Source: Hydrogenophilales bacterium CG_4_10_14_3_um_filter_63_21
GTDB lineage: Bacteria > Pseudomonadota > Gammaproteobacteria > Burkholderiales > Thiobacillaceae
DNA length: 32,257 nt
Reading direction: 5' to 3'
Assembly (NCBI GenBank): GCA_002784045.1
Contig: PFJX01000034.1
Location: forward strand, 1 to 32,257
A program made the position numbers and the translations under genes. The notes beneath the pieces are model-generated. The model worked only from the letters and a program-made list of their open reading frames with translations. It was not told the origin of the DNA and ran no database searches. Shown one piece after another: positions 17,861-26,114 of this stretch. Position 1 is the stretch's first letter. Every line of letters starts with the position of its first letter.

Positions 17861-19821
17861 GCAGCCTGCGCCTGATCAACCCGGAGGTGGAGTTCTTGCG
17901 CTATCGGCGGCGCATGGAAATCGCCGGGGGGGTCGCGGCCTTGTTGTTTCTGGCCCTGTTTTCGCGTTTCGTCTGGCTACAAATCATCCAGTACGACCAT
18001 TACCATGCGTTGGCCGAGAGCAACCGCATTTCTCTGGTGCCGGCGCCGCCCTCGCGCGGGGTGGTCTACGACCGGCAAGGCCTGGTGCTGGCGCAGAATT
18101 TTTCCGCCTATACCCTGGAGATCACGCCCGACAAAGCCGGCAAGCTGGCGGATACCATCGATCAGCTTGCTCGGGTGGTGAACATCGACGCCGAGGACCG
18201 CAAGCGCTTCAGGCGGTTGCTGGCGGAGAGCAAGAATTTCGAGAGCGTTCCCATCCGCAATCGGCTGACGGAAGAGGAAGTTGCGCGCTTCACCGTCAAC
18301 CGCTACCGCTTTTCCGGTGTCGAAGTGAAGGCGCGCCTGTTCCGGCAATATCCGTTCGCTGATATTTTTTCGCATGTGGTGGGCTACATCGGCCGCATCG
18401 GCCAGCGCGATCTGGATCGTCTGGAAGCCAACGAGCAACTGGCCAACTACCGTGGCAGCGACTACATCGGCAAGCTTGGTATCGAAGCCAGCTATGAAGC
18501 CTGGCTGCATGGCAACACCGGCATCGAAAAAGTGGAAACCGATTCCAGCGGCCGCGCCGTGCGCGTGCTCTCGCGCACGGCGCCGGTATCGGGCCATAAC
18601 CTCTACCTGCATCTGGACGCCAAATTGCAGCAGGTGGCGGAAAAGGTATTTGGCGACTATCGCGGCGCCCTGGTGGCGCTGGACCCGCGCAATGGCGGCG
18701 TGTTGGCGCTGGTCTCCAAGCCCGGCTTCGACCCCAATCTGTTTGTCGACGGCATCGACAGCGCCTCCTGGCGCGAGTTGAACGATTCGCCCGATCGCCC
18801 CCTGGTGAACCGGGCGCTGCGCGGGGTTTACCCGCCCGGCTCGACGATCAAACCTTTCATGGCCCTGGCCGGCCTGGAAATCGGCGTGCGCAAGCCGGCT
18901 GACACGATCTCGGACCCCGGCTATTTCGTCCTGCCCGGCAGTAGCCACCGCTACCGCGACTGGAAAAAAGGCGGCCACGGCATGGTCGATCTGAAGCGCT
19001 CCCTGGTCATCTCCTGTGACACTTATTACTACGGCCTGGCCCATCTGATGGGTATCGAACGGATGTCCGGCTTCCTCGCTCAATTCGGTTTCGGCAAAAA
19101 GAGTGGGGTCGATCTCGACGGCGAACTGGCCGGACTGATGCCAACGCCGGCGTGGAAACAGAAACGCCTCAAGCAGCCCTGGTGGCCGGGCGAGACGGTC
19201 ATCGCCGGCATCGGCCAGGGTTTTGTCCTGACCACCCCCATGCAACTGGCGGTCGCCACCATGGCCATCGCCAACAACGGTGTAGTCTACAAACCGCAAC
19301 TGATCCGCGCCTGGCGCGATCCCGTAAGCGGCCAGGTTAGTTATGCGGCACCGCGCCCGCTCGGGAAGATCGCCATGAGCCCGGAACATCTGCGCCTGGT
19401 GAAAGAGGCGATGGTCGAAGTCACCCAGCCCGGCGGCACCGCCTCGGCCGCCGGCGCCAATGCGCCCTACCTGCTCGCCGGCAAGACGGGCACCGCTCAG
19501 GTAATCGGCATCCGCCAGGGCGAGAAATACGACGCCAGCCGGGTTGCCGCGCGCAACCGCGACCATGCCCTGTTCATCGCCTTCGCGCCGGCCGACGATC
19601 CCAAGATCGTGGTGGCGGTGCTGGTGGAAAACGGCGGCCACGGTGGCTCCACCGCCGCCCCGGTGGCGCGCAAGGTGATCGACTACTGGCTGCTCGGCAA
19701 GCTGCCCACGGTGTATGCGCCGGTGGAACCGATGGCCGCCCCACCGGAAGAAGAAGTGGAAGATGCCGGCCCGACGGAAGAAATCGCACCGCCTGTCGTG
19801 GAAGAAGGAGCCACACAATGA
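17857..19821 (+). CDS. mrdA: Penicillin-binding protein 2 (elongation transpeptidase)
   Basis: A 654-residue class B PBP that cross-links peptidoglycan during rod elongation, together with RodA. It has one N-terminal membrane helix (about 26-45), a dimerisation/pedestal region (PPSRGVVYDRQGLVLAQN), and the transpeptidase domain. The active-site motifs are complete: STIK with the acylated Ser329 and Lys332, SCD near 386-388, and KTGT near 543-546. The C-terminal tail is acidic and Pro/Glu-rich (after about 622). It starts at GTG 17857 within a GTGA overlap with mreD, and its stop overlaps rodA. Confidence 0.97.
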   Translation: MSSLRLINPEVEFLRYRRRMEIAGGVAALLFLALFSRFVWLQIIQYDHYHALAESNRISLVPAPPSRGVVYDRQGLVLAQNFSAYTLEITPDKAGKLADTIDQLARVVNIDAEDRKRFRRLLAESKNFESVPIRNRLTEEEVARFTVNRYRFSGVEVKARLFRQYPFADIFSHVVGYIGRIGQRDLDRLEANEQLANYRGSDYIGKLGIEASYEAWLHGNTGIEKVETDSSGRAVRVLSRTAPVSGHNLYLHLDAKLQQVAEKVFGDYRGALVALDPRNGGVLALVSKPGFDPNLFVDGIDSASWRELNDSPDRPLVNRALRGVYPPGSTIKPFMALAGLEIGVRKPADTISDPGYFVLPGSSHRYRDWKKGGHGMVDLKRSLVISCDTYYYGLAHLMGIERMSGFLAQFGFGKKSGVDLDGELAGLMPTPAWKQKRLKQPWWPGETVIAGIGQGFVLTTPMQLAVATMAIANNGVVYKPQLIRAWRDPVSGQVSYAAPRPLGKIAMSPEHLRLVKEAMVEVTQPGGTASAAGANAPYLLAGKTGTAQVIGIRQGEKYDASRVAARNRDHALFIAFAPADDPKIVVAVLVENGGHGGSTAAPVARKVIDYWLLGKLPTVYAPVEPMAAPPEEEVEDAGPTEEIAPPVVEEGATQ

Positions 19822-20918
19822 ACCTACGCGCCGTGTTTACCCGCCTGTTCGCCCATCTCGATGGCCCCCTGGTCGGTTTGCTTGGCCTGCTGCTGCTGCT
19901 CGGTAGCCTGGTGGTATTAAGTGCGACCGGCGAGAACACGGCCAAAATTGCCAGCCACTTCCTCAATATGTCGTTGGCGCTGGGCGCCATGTTGCTGGTG
20001 TCGCACATCCCGCCACAGCGCCTCATGCAGTTCGCCCTGCCGGCCTACGCGCTAGGCTTGGTACTGCTGCTTGGCGTGGCGCTGTTCGGCATCGTCGTCA
20101 ATGGCTCGCGGCGCTGGCTGGAACTGGGCGTGACCCGCATCCAGCCGTCGGAACTGATGCGCCTGGCGGTGCCCATGATGTTGGCCTGGTATCTGCACTA
20201 CAAGCAGGAAACCCTGCGCGGCCGCGACTTCGCCATTGCTGGCCTGTTGCTGATGCTGCCAGTTGGTTTCATCGCCAAACAGCCGGACCTGGGCACCTCC
20301 TTGCTGATCACCGCTTCCGGCTTCTATGTTCTGTTCCTCGGCGGGCTGTCCTGGAAAGTCATCGTCGGCGCGGCGGCCGCCGCTGGCGCGGCCTTGCCGC
20401 TGGCCTGGAACACCCTGCTGCACGACTACCAGCGCAATCGCGTGCTGACCCTGATCGACCCGTCTTCCGATCCCCTCGGGGCCGGCTACCACATCATCCA
20501 GTCCACCATCGCCGTCGGCTCCGGCGGCGTCTCCGGCAAGGGCTGGATGGCCGGCACCCAGACCCACCTGGATTTCCTGCCGGAACGCAGCACTGACTTC
20601 ATCTTTGCCGTTTATTCGGAAGAATTCGGCCTGATCGGCAACCTGTTCCTGCTTCTGCTCTACGCCGCCATCATCTGGCGCGGCCTGGTCCTCGCCGCCG
20701 CGGCCCCCTCCCTGTTCGGCCGCCTGTTCGCCGGCGCCATCGTGCTGACCTTCGCCACTTACGCCTTCGTCAATATGGGCATGGTCTCCGGCATCCTGCC
20801 GGTGGTGGGCGTGCCGCTGCCCCTGGTCAGCTATGGCGGCACCTCGATGCTCACCGTGCTGGTGGGCTTCGGCATCGTCATGAGCTTGGTGACACACAAA
20901 AGACTTGTAAAAACATAA
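19818..20918 (+). CDS. rodA: Peptidoglycan glycosyltransferase RodA
   Basis: A 366-residue SEDS-family polymerase with about ten membrane helices. It polymerises lipid II in partnership with PBP2. The family features are LGVTRIQPSELMRLAVPMML, KQPDLGTSLLITASG with the conserved Asp region, the large periplasmic loop containing LDFLPERSTDFIFAVYSEEF, and the final PLPLVSYGGTSMLTVLVGFG. The ATG overlaps the mrdA stop by 4 bp. Confidence 0.97.
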   Translation: MNLRAVFTRLFAHLDGPLVGLLGLLLLLGSLVVLSATGENTAKIASHFLNMSLALGAMLLVSHIPPQRLMQFALPAYALGLVLLLGVALFGIVVNGSRRWLELGVTRIQPSELMRLAVPMMLAWYLHYKQETLRGRDFAIAGLLLMLPVGFIAKQPDLGTSLLITASGFYVLFLGGLSWKVIVGAAAAAGAALPLAWNTLLHDYQRNRVLTLIDPSSDPLGAGYHIIQSTIAVGSGGVSGKGWMAGTQTHLDFLPERSTDFIFAVYSEEFGLIGNLFLLLLYAAIIWRGLVLAAAAPSLFGRLFAGAIVLTFATYAFVNMGMVSGILPVVGVPLPLVSYGGTSMLTVLVGFGIVMSLVTHKRLVKT

Positions 20919-20974
20919 AGATGGGCGATATTCTTGCGGAACTTTCTCACGACATCTGTCGTAGCGGGGCCGCC

Positions 20975-22183
20975 ATGAATCAACCCACGTGCCGACATTC
21001 CTTGCCTCACCCCCTTCGCACCCCCTTGATCGCACTCGCTGTCGCCGCCTATCTGGCCGGTTGCGCGAGTGTGGCCGACAAGCGTGCCGAGAAGACCCAG
21101 CCGGCACAGACCGCGCGTGGCGAAACGACCGCCCCACCCTACAAGGGGGGCGGTTACTACAAGGACGATGGCCCCGGCCGCAATGTCCCGACCAATCTGG
21201 ACCAGGTGCCGGACGCCGTGCCCAAGGTGGAACCCCCGCACCGCTACGCCAACGAGGCCTACAAGGTGATGGGCAAGACCTATCAGCCCATTGCGGCAGA
21301 TAAGCCTTACAAGGAAAAAGGCCTCGCCTCCTGGTACGGGCGCAAATTCCACGGCAAGAACACCTCCTCGGGCGAGCCGTATGACATGTATGCCATGTCG
21401 GCGGCCCATGCCACCCTGCCGATTCCCAGCTATGCCCGCGTCACCAACCTGAATAACGGCCAGAGCGTGCTGGTGCGGGTCAACGACCGCGGCCCGTTCC
21501 ACGACGGCCGCATCATCGACCTGTCCTACACCGCCGCCTACAAACTCGATGTGCTCAAGGGGGTGGCGCCGGTGGAAGTTGAACTGGTCTCTGCCGCCGC
21601 CGCGCCGGATTCCTTCATCGCCCAGGCCAATGAGGTTCAGGCGGTTTCGCCGATCCGCGAGGCTTCGACGCCGGCGCCCAGCGCTCAACCCGCGCCAGCC
21701 GGGGAAGCGATCTACCTGCAACTGGGCGCCTATGCCAATCCAATTTCCGCCGACGCCTTGCTCGCCCGAGCCAGCGCCAAGCTGTCGCGCGACTTTCCCG
21801 GCGTGATGCGCCTGGAGGTGGGCGGTCTGCACAAGGTCCAGGCCGGGCCGTTTCTGACCGCTGACGCCGCCCGCCAGGCCGCCGCGCGGATTCGCGCGGA
21901 ACTGGATGTGGCGCCGGTCAAGGTGATGAGCAAGCTGGCGGTCGCCGCCGCCCCAGGCCTCTATCTACAACTTGCCGCCCTTTCCAGCCGCGCCGCCGCC
22001 GAAGCCCTCGCCACCCGGGTCAAGGCCCGCTTCGGCGGTGAACTGCCCGGCATCGACCACCAAGCGGTGGGCAATTGGGTCAAGGTCCAGGCCGGCCCCT
22101 TCGCCACCGCCGCCGCCGCCGAACAACTGGCCCTCGCCTACCAGCAGGATTTCGGCGTCAAGCCCTACAAAGTGCAGCGTTAA
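20975..22183 (+). CDS. rlpA: RlpA septal-ring lipoprotein with two SPOR domains
   Basis: A 402-residue outer-membrane lipoprotein. The ATG at 20975 gives a signal peptide with lipobox LAGC (Cys30). The double-psi beta-barrel lies near residues 113-200, with GLASWYGRKFHGKNTSSGE and NDRGPFHDGRIIDLSYTAA, including the Asp and His residues of RlpA lytic transglycosylases. The C-terminal half contains two SPOR-like units, starting IYLQLGAYAN (about 246) and LYLQLAALSS (about 328), each ending with a KVQAGPF motif. SPOR domains bind denuded glycan strands at the septum. Most RlpA proteins have a single SPOR domain, so the doubled version is less usual. It follows rodA after 56 bp. Confidence 0.93.
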   Translation: MNQPTCRHSLPHPLRTPLIALAVAAYLAGCASVADKRAEKTQPAQTARGETTAPPYKGGGYYKDDGPGRNVPTNLDQVPDAVPKVEPPHRYANEAYKVMGKTYQPIAADKPYKEKGLASWYGRKFHGKNTSSGEPYDMYAMSAAHATLPIPSYARVTNLNNGQSVLVRVNDRGPFHDGRIIDLSYTAAYKLDVLKGVAPVEVELVSAAAAPDSFIAQANEVQAVSPIREASTPAPSAQPAPAGEAIYLQLGAYANPISADALLARASAKLSRDFPGVMRLEVGGLHKVQAGPFLTADAARQAAARIRAELDVAPVKVMSKLAVAAAPGLYLQLAALSSRAAAEALATRVKARFGGELPGIDHQAVGNWVKVQAGPFATAAAAEQLALAYQQDFGVKPYKVQR

Positions 22184-22229
22184 CGGGCATGGAGTGCGGT
22201 CACCCTGAAGCATGAAACCGGGCGCACTG

Positions 22230-22285
22230 GTAGCGCCGGCGTCTTTTTGATCAGGCCCACGAAGCCGGCGAGACGCCGGCGCTAC
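22230..22285. repeat. 15-bp inverted repeat (GTAGCGCCGGCGTCT type)
   Basis: GTAGCGCCGGCGTCT (22230-22244) and its exact reverse complement (22271-22285) are separated by 26 bases. The inner GCCGGC of the right half pairs again with GCCGGCGAGACGCCGGC. The CTGTAGCGCCGGC core also occurs at 1059-1071 next to the uppP terminator. The element lies after rlpA and may end its transcript. The rest of the gap 22184-22437 holds the 18-bp repeat copy at 22297-22314 and probably the secB promoter, which I could not place. Confidence 0.7.
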
Positions 22286-22296
22286 AGTGGAGACGC

Positions 22297-22314
22297 GCGG
22301 TTGTTTCACGCTAA
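22297..22314 (-). repeat. Second copy of the 18-bp dispersed repeat
   Basis: On the minus strand this reads TTAGCGTGAAACAACCGC, matching 11253-11270 at 17 of 18 bases. Both copies lie within about 100 bases of other inverted repeats or gene ends, so they may be parts of the same class of intergenic repeats. Confidence 0.5.
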
Positions 22315-22437
22315 TGGACAGAGCGAGCAGTGCCGCCGCGGATGAGGAGTGTCTCTCGTGATGCCCGTTCTCCGGCAATTGCCGCTATGCCGCCACTATA
22401 ATGTGCCGCTTTTTTCACCCTAAAACCGGACTCCACC

Positions 22438-22905
22438 ATGACCGACCAGCAAGCCCAACAACCCGCCGCGCCCTTGTTCAACATCGAGAAGATCTACGTC
22501 AAAGATCTTTCCGTGGAAGTGCCCAACGCGCCGGCCATCTTTCTGGAGCGCGACGCGCCGCAGATGGAAATGCAGATCAACAGCCAGAGCGCCGCGGTCG
22601 AGGATGGCATCTATCAAACCATTCTCTCGATCACCATCAGCGCCAAGATCAAGGACAAGACCGCGTTTCTGGTGGAACTGCAACAGGGCGGCATTTTCCG
22701 TATCCAGAACCTGCCACCGGAAGCGCTGGAGCCGGCACTCGCCATCGGCTGCCCCAACATCATCTTTCCCTACGCCCGCGAAGCCATTTCCGAAGCCGTG
22801 CTCAAAGCTGGATTCCCGCCCCTGGTGTTGCAGCCGGTGAACTTTGAAGCCCTCTACCTGCAGCAGCAACAGCAGCAAGCCAAGGCGGCCGGCCAGCCCA
22901 ACTGA
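22438..22905 (+). CDS. secB: Protein-export chaperone SecB
   Basis: A 155-residue cytosolic tetrameric chaperone that keeps preproteins unfolded and delivers them to SecA. Recognisable stretches are FNIEKIYVKDLSVEVPNAP, the acidic SecA-binding strand region, and the conserved IGCPNIIFPYAREAISEAV followed by GFPPLVLQPVNFEALY. The C-terminus carries a run of CAG-coded glutamines (QQQQQQ), a common feature of betaproteobacterial SecB. The gene is 16 bp ahead of gpsA and probably co-transcribed with it, an arrangement also seen in enteric bacteria. Confidence 0.97.
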   Translation: MTDQQAQQPAAPLFNIEKIYVKDLSVEVPNAPAIFLERDAPQMEMQINSQSAAVEDGIYQTILSITISAKIKDKTAFLVELQQGGIFRIQNLPPEALEPALAIGCPNIIFPYAREAISEAVLKAGFPPLVLQPVNFEALYLQQQQQQAKAAGQPN

Positions 22906-22921
22906 GCCTTTCCATTTCGCC

Positions 22922-23911
22922 ATGAGCATCTCTGTACTGGGGGCCGGCGCCTGGGGCACGGCCGTGGCTATCCGCCTGGCCGGGGCTCACTCGCTGCGGC
23001 TATGGACGCGCTCGCCGGAACAGGCCGCCGCGATGGCCGCTCAGCGGGTCAACTCGCGCTACCTGCCGGGCCAGGCCCTGCCAGCCAACCTGCTGCCGAC
23101 CGCCGACCTGGACGCCGCGCTCGCCGGCGCGGACTGGCTGATTTCGGCGGTCCCCAGCAGCGGCTTCCGGCCGCTGTTGCAAACCCTGTGTGAGCGGGGC
23201 ACCCAAACCCCCCTGATCTGGTTGTGCAAAGGCTTCGAAGCTGGCTCGCGTCGCCTGCCGCATGAGGTGCTGGAAGAAGCCTGGCCGGAACATCCACCAG
23301 CCGCCGTGCTGTCCGGGCCGAGCTTCGCGCTGGAAGTTGCGCGCGGCTTGCCCGCCGCGCTCACGGTCGCCTCCCGAGACGCCGAATTCGCGCGCCGCGC
23401 CGCCCAGGCGCTGCACGATCCCCGCCTGCGCCTCTACGCCAGCACCGATGTGGTCGGAGTGGAGCTGGGCGGCGCGGTGAAGAACGTCATCGCCATCGCC
23501 GCCGGCATCTCCGATGGCCTTGGCTTCGGCCTCAATGCGCGCGCCGCCCTGGTGACCCGTGGCCTGGCCGAGCTCACCCGCCTCGGCCTGCATCTAGGCG
23601 GCCATCCGGAAACTTTCATGGGCCTGTCCGGCATGGGCGACCTGATTCTGACCTGCACCGGCGATCTCTCCCGCAACCGCCAGGTCGGGATGCGCCTGGC
23701 CGCCGGAGAGAGCCTGGAAGGCGCCCTGCGCCAACTCGGCCACGTCGCCGAAGGCGTCACCACCGCCCTGGAACTCGATGTCCTGGCCGACTCGTTGCAA
23801 GTTGACATGCCCATCACCCGCGCGGTGGCCGGCATCCTGCGCGGCGAAATGCCGCCGCGCGAAGCTGTCACAGCCCTGCTGGCGCGGGAGTTGAAGGACG
23901 AGGCGATTTAA
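22922..23911 (+). CDS. gpsA: NAD(P)-dependent glycerol-3-phosphate dehydrogenase
   Basis: A 329-residue cytosolic enzyme that makes sn-glycerol 3-phosphate for phospholipid synthesis. It has the Rossmann signature SVLGAGAWGTAVA (4-16), the catalytic-lysine segment GGAVKNVIAIAAGISDGLGF (about 182-201), and GLSGMGDLILTCTGDLSRNR. The start at 22922 begins MSISVLGAGAWG; the frame is open back to 22844 inside secB, but that extension is not conserved-looking. A MITE-like repeat begins at its stop codon. Confidence 0.96.
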   Translation: MSISVLGAGAWGTAVAIRLAGAHSLRLWTRSPEQAAAMAAQRVNSRYLPGQALPANLLPTADLDAALAGADWLISAVPSSGFRPLLQTLCERGTQTPLIWLCKGFEAGSRRLPHEVLEEAWPEHPPAAVLSGPSFALEVARGLPAALTVASRDAEFARRAAQALHDPRLRLYASTDVVGVELGGAVKNVIAIAAGISDGLGFGLNARAALVTRGLAELTRLGLHLGGHPETFMGLSGMGDLILTCTGDLSRNRQVGMRLAAGESLEGALRQLGHVAEGVTTALELDVLADSLQVDMPITRAVAGILRGEMPPREAVTALLARELKDEAI

Positions 23912-24075
23912 CCTAGAAAGCTCGGTTGGACGCCCGATTGCACGGTTTTCGAGCCATCTAGCTGCGTTGCTCCTCCTTGCGGGGCCAGCCCCGCTGCGCG
24001 CATTGGCAACTGAGCGCGCCTTGCCAGACGACTCGAAAACCGCACACTCGGGCGCGTTCAACTGAGGAATCTAGG
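23912..24075. mobile_element. MITE-like element with ~43-bp imperfect terminal inverted repeats
   Basis: The left end (23912-23953) begins CCTAGA, passes through GTTG-ACGC-CCGA and ends in CGGTTTTCGAG. The right end (24031-24075) is its imperfect reverse complement, ending TCAACTGAGGAATCTAGG. The core between them is about 77 bases, GC-rich, with GGGGCCAGCCCC as an internal palindrome, and it codes for nothing. There is no transposase. It starts directly at the gpsA stop and ends 9 bp before the jetD stop, so it separates core genes from the defence island and might terminate both. Its last 18 bases recur inverted at 32147-32164. Confidence 0.6.
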
Positions 24076-24084
24076 CTAAAAGGT

Positions 24085-25308
24085 TCAGTCGAAACCACGA
24101 AGGTTTTCAGGATCAATCCCCGCCAGCGCGGCTTGAACCCAGGCAAAACCGATCCGCTCTTGCTCCAGCCGCACAGCCGGCCCGATCCGGTCGTGGCGCA
24201 AATCGTCGTACAAACCGGCTTCATCGGCCTGGAGCCGGCTCAATGCCCGCTGCGTGGGCGTGGCTTCCCGCCCCCACAACGGCCTATGGGCCAGCAAGGT
24301 GGCGCGATCCATCAGGAGTGAACGGGCGTGCGGAAAGTGGCTGCGCAACTGGTCGAGGATGGCGAAGCCGTGGCTGTCGATGTCGCCCCAGTAGAAGATT
24401 TCCCGCGCCTGAAGCCAGCTTGCCTCGGCCAGTGGGTCGAAGCCGTAGCCGGCGCCGAAGATCACCAGGCTGTCGGGTACGCGGGGGAAGGCCAGGAAGT
24501 TGATCTCGTTTTCCGTGATGAAGACCCGCCGGGCGGGGAGCGACAAGCGGGCGAACTCGCCGCAGGGCACGGAGAGGTCGGTCAATCCGTGGAACGGCGC
24601 GTCGAGCAGGCGGAAACGGATCGCCAGCGGCTTGGCGCGAAAGCCGTAGCGCCGCTCAAAGCCGGCCGCGCCGCTGGCTGAAGCGGCGGCGATGGCCGCC
24701 GCCGGCAGCACCAGATCGAGCAGTTCGGACAGCAGGGCGCGGTGGCGCTCGATGAATTTGGAATGCACGCCGGGCACGTCGATCTGGCGCAAATAGACCT
24801 TGGGGCGCGGGTGCTTGGCGATCCAGCGCAACACCCCCAGCAGCCCCGGCCAGTCTTCCGCCTGTTCCAGGACGCGCAAGGGGCGTTTGGCGAGCCAGGT
24901 TTGCAGTTGCGGAAAGGCCTGGGAAATTGTGCCGGCAATCTCGTGAAACCGGGCCGCTTCGCGCCGCTTGCCGATCAGGGCCAGGGCATCGCCCTCGGTG
25001 TCGAGCCAGGCCGCCACCGGCACCTGGTTGCGGCCGAGTTGGCGATGGTTGATTTCCTGGAATTCCAGGCGGTAGCCGGCGCTGCTTCCGCTCTTCCCAG
25101 CCTCGGCCTTGGCGCCCTCGGCGAGGGCGTGTATCCACTGCCGCACGGCGTCGAATTGGTCCGCCAGCAGCGCGGTGGTAGGGCCTTTCAGGGGAATCCG
25201 CCAGGGATACAGCGCCTCGCCGGTCAGGGAAAGCGAGAGCAGACGGCCGCGTTCCCAATCGCGCAATACGCGGCGACGGAGGTCGGCGGCGGAGGTCCAG
25301 TCGGTCAT
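24085..25308 (-). CDS. jetD: Wadjet protein JetD (TOPRIM nuclease subunit)
   Basis: A 407-residue protein of the DUF3322/DUF2220 type, the JetD subunit of Wadjet, which cleaves small circular DNA after loop extrusion by the JetABC SMC complex. The TOPRIM core is intact: the Glu of VFITENEINFLAFPRVPDS (about 261-279) and the Asp pair of EIFYWGDIDSHGFAILDQLR (about 301-320). The N-terminal region (DLRRRVLRDWERGRLLSLSL) matches the DNA-binding part. It is last in the operon, and its ATG overlaps the jetC stop by 4 bp. The gene itself looks undamaged although its partner jetC is broken. Confidence 0.9.
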   Translation of the reverse strand: MTDWTSAADLRRRVLRDWERGRLLSLSLTGEALYPWRIPLKGPTTALLADQFDAVRQWIHALAEGAKAEAGKSGSSAGYRLEFQEINHRQLGRNQVPVAAWLDTEGDALALIGKRREAARFHEIAGTISQAFPQLQTWLAKRPLRVLEQAEDWPGLLGVLRWIAKHPRPKVYLRQIDVPGVHSKFIERHRALLSELLDLVLPAAAIAAASASGAAGFERRYGFRAKPLAIRFRLLDAPFHGLTDLSVPCGEFARLSLPARRVFITENEINFLAFPRVPDSLVIFGAGYGFDPLAEASWLQAREIFYWGDIDSHGFAILDQLRSHFPHARSLLMDRATLLAHRPLWGREATPTQRALSRLQADEAGLYDDLRHDRIGPAVRLEQERIGFAWVQAALAGIDPENLRGFD

Positions 25309-26084
25309 TTTCCGTGCGCCGCTTTCTCCGCCCGGTACTCCGCAATGGTGAGATTGCGCAGCAGCGATTCCCGCCCATCCGCGTTGTGCACGAAGCCGAC
25401 GTTGGCCACATAGGGTTCGATGATGTGGATTTTCTGGAGCGGGGTGACGATCAGCAATTGCAGGTTGAGGCGCTGAAACAGTTCCAGGCCGAAGCGCGCG
25501 GATTCGTCCGAGCCGCGCCCGAAGGCCTCGTCGATGACCACGAAACGGAAGGTGCGGGAGTTCACCGCGCCCGCTTTTTCGTGCAACTCAAGCCCAAATT
25601 GGTAGGCCAGGCTGGCCGCCAGCACGGTGTAGGCCAGTTTCTCCTTCTGGCCGCCGGATTTGCCGCCCGAGTCGGTGTAGTGCTCGTATTCCTTGCCGTC
25701 TTCGCGCCAGCGCTCGGCGGCCGCGAACACGAAGCCGTTGCGCACGTCGGCCACCTTGCGGGTCCAGCGCCGGTCCAGGTCGGTCTGCCCCTCGCGGCCC
25801 CGGAAGCGCTCGATGATGGCTTTCACCTGGAGGAATTTCACCTCGGAATATTGGGCGTCCTCCGAGCCGGTCAGGCTGCCCTCGGTGCAGGCCCGCAGTT
25901 CGCTCTGGAAGTCGCGGATCTCCGGGTCCGGGCTAGTCTGCGCTTCCAGTTCGATATAGCGGCCGGGGTTGTAGTCGATCTGGCGCAAGGACTGGTTGAT
26001 GCGCTCGATGCGTTCCTTGATGGTCTGCCGTTCGCGGGCCAGTTGCGACTGGAAATTGGCCACCTCGCGGATGGTGTTCTCGTT
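25305..26084 (-). pseudogene. jetC: jetC C-terminal fragment (signature and Walker B lobe)
   Basis: The frame resumes JetC homology at NENTIREVANFQSQLARER (from 26084) and stays open for about 259 codons to the jetD overlap. It carries the ABC signature SGGKSGGQKEKLAYTVLAAS (about 25670-25610) and the Walker B segment RFVVIDEAFGRGSDESARFG. The corresponding N-terminal lobe is 2 kb upstream at 28125-28838, and the roughly 600-residue middle is missing from the window. An in-frame GTG at 26063 is the only standard start near the junction, and it has no clear ribosome site. Instead AAGGAG lies at 26116-26111, right at the ariB stop, with only ACG codons in range. A separate C-lobe polypeptide could be made but is not assured. 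Confidence 0.8.
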
Positions 26085-26114
26085 GAAAGGCGGAGTTTTG
26101 TCCGTCGTGACTCC

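Noticed and set aside
17977-19818. A 613-codon frame antisense to mrdA
   Set aside because: It has shadow composition (many His, Ala, Gly) and no motifs; mrdA on the other strand has all its active-site motifs.
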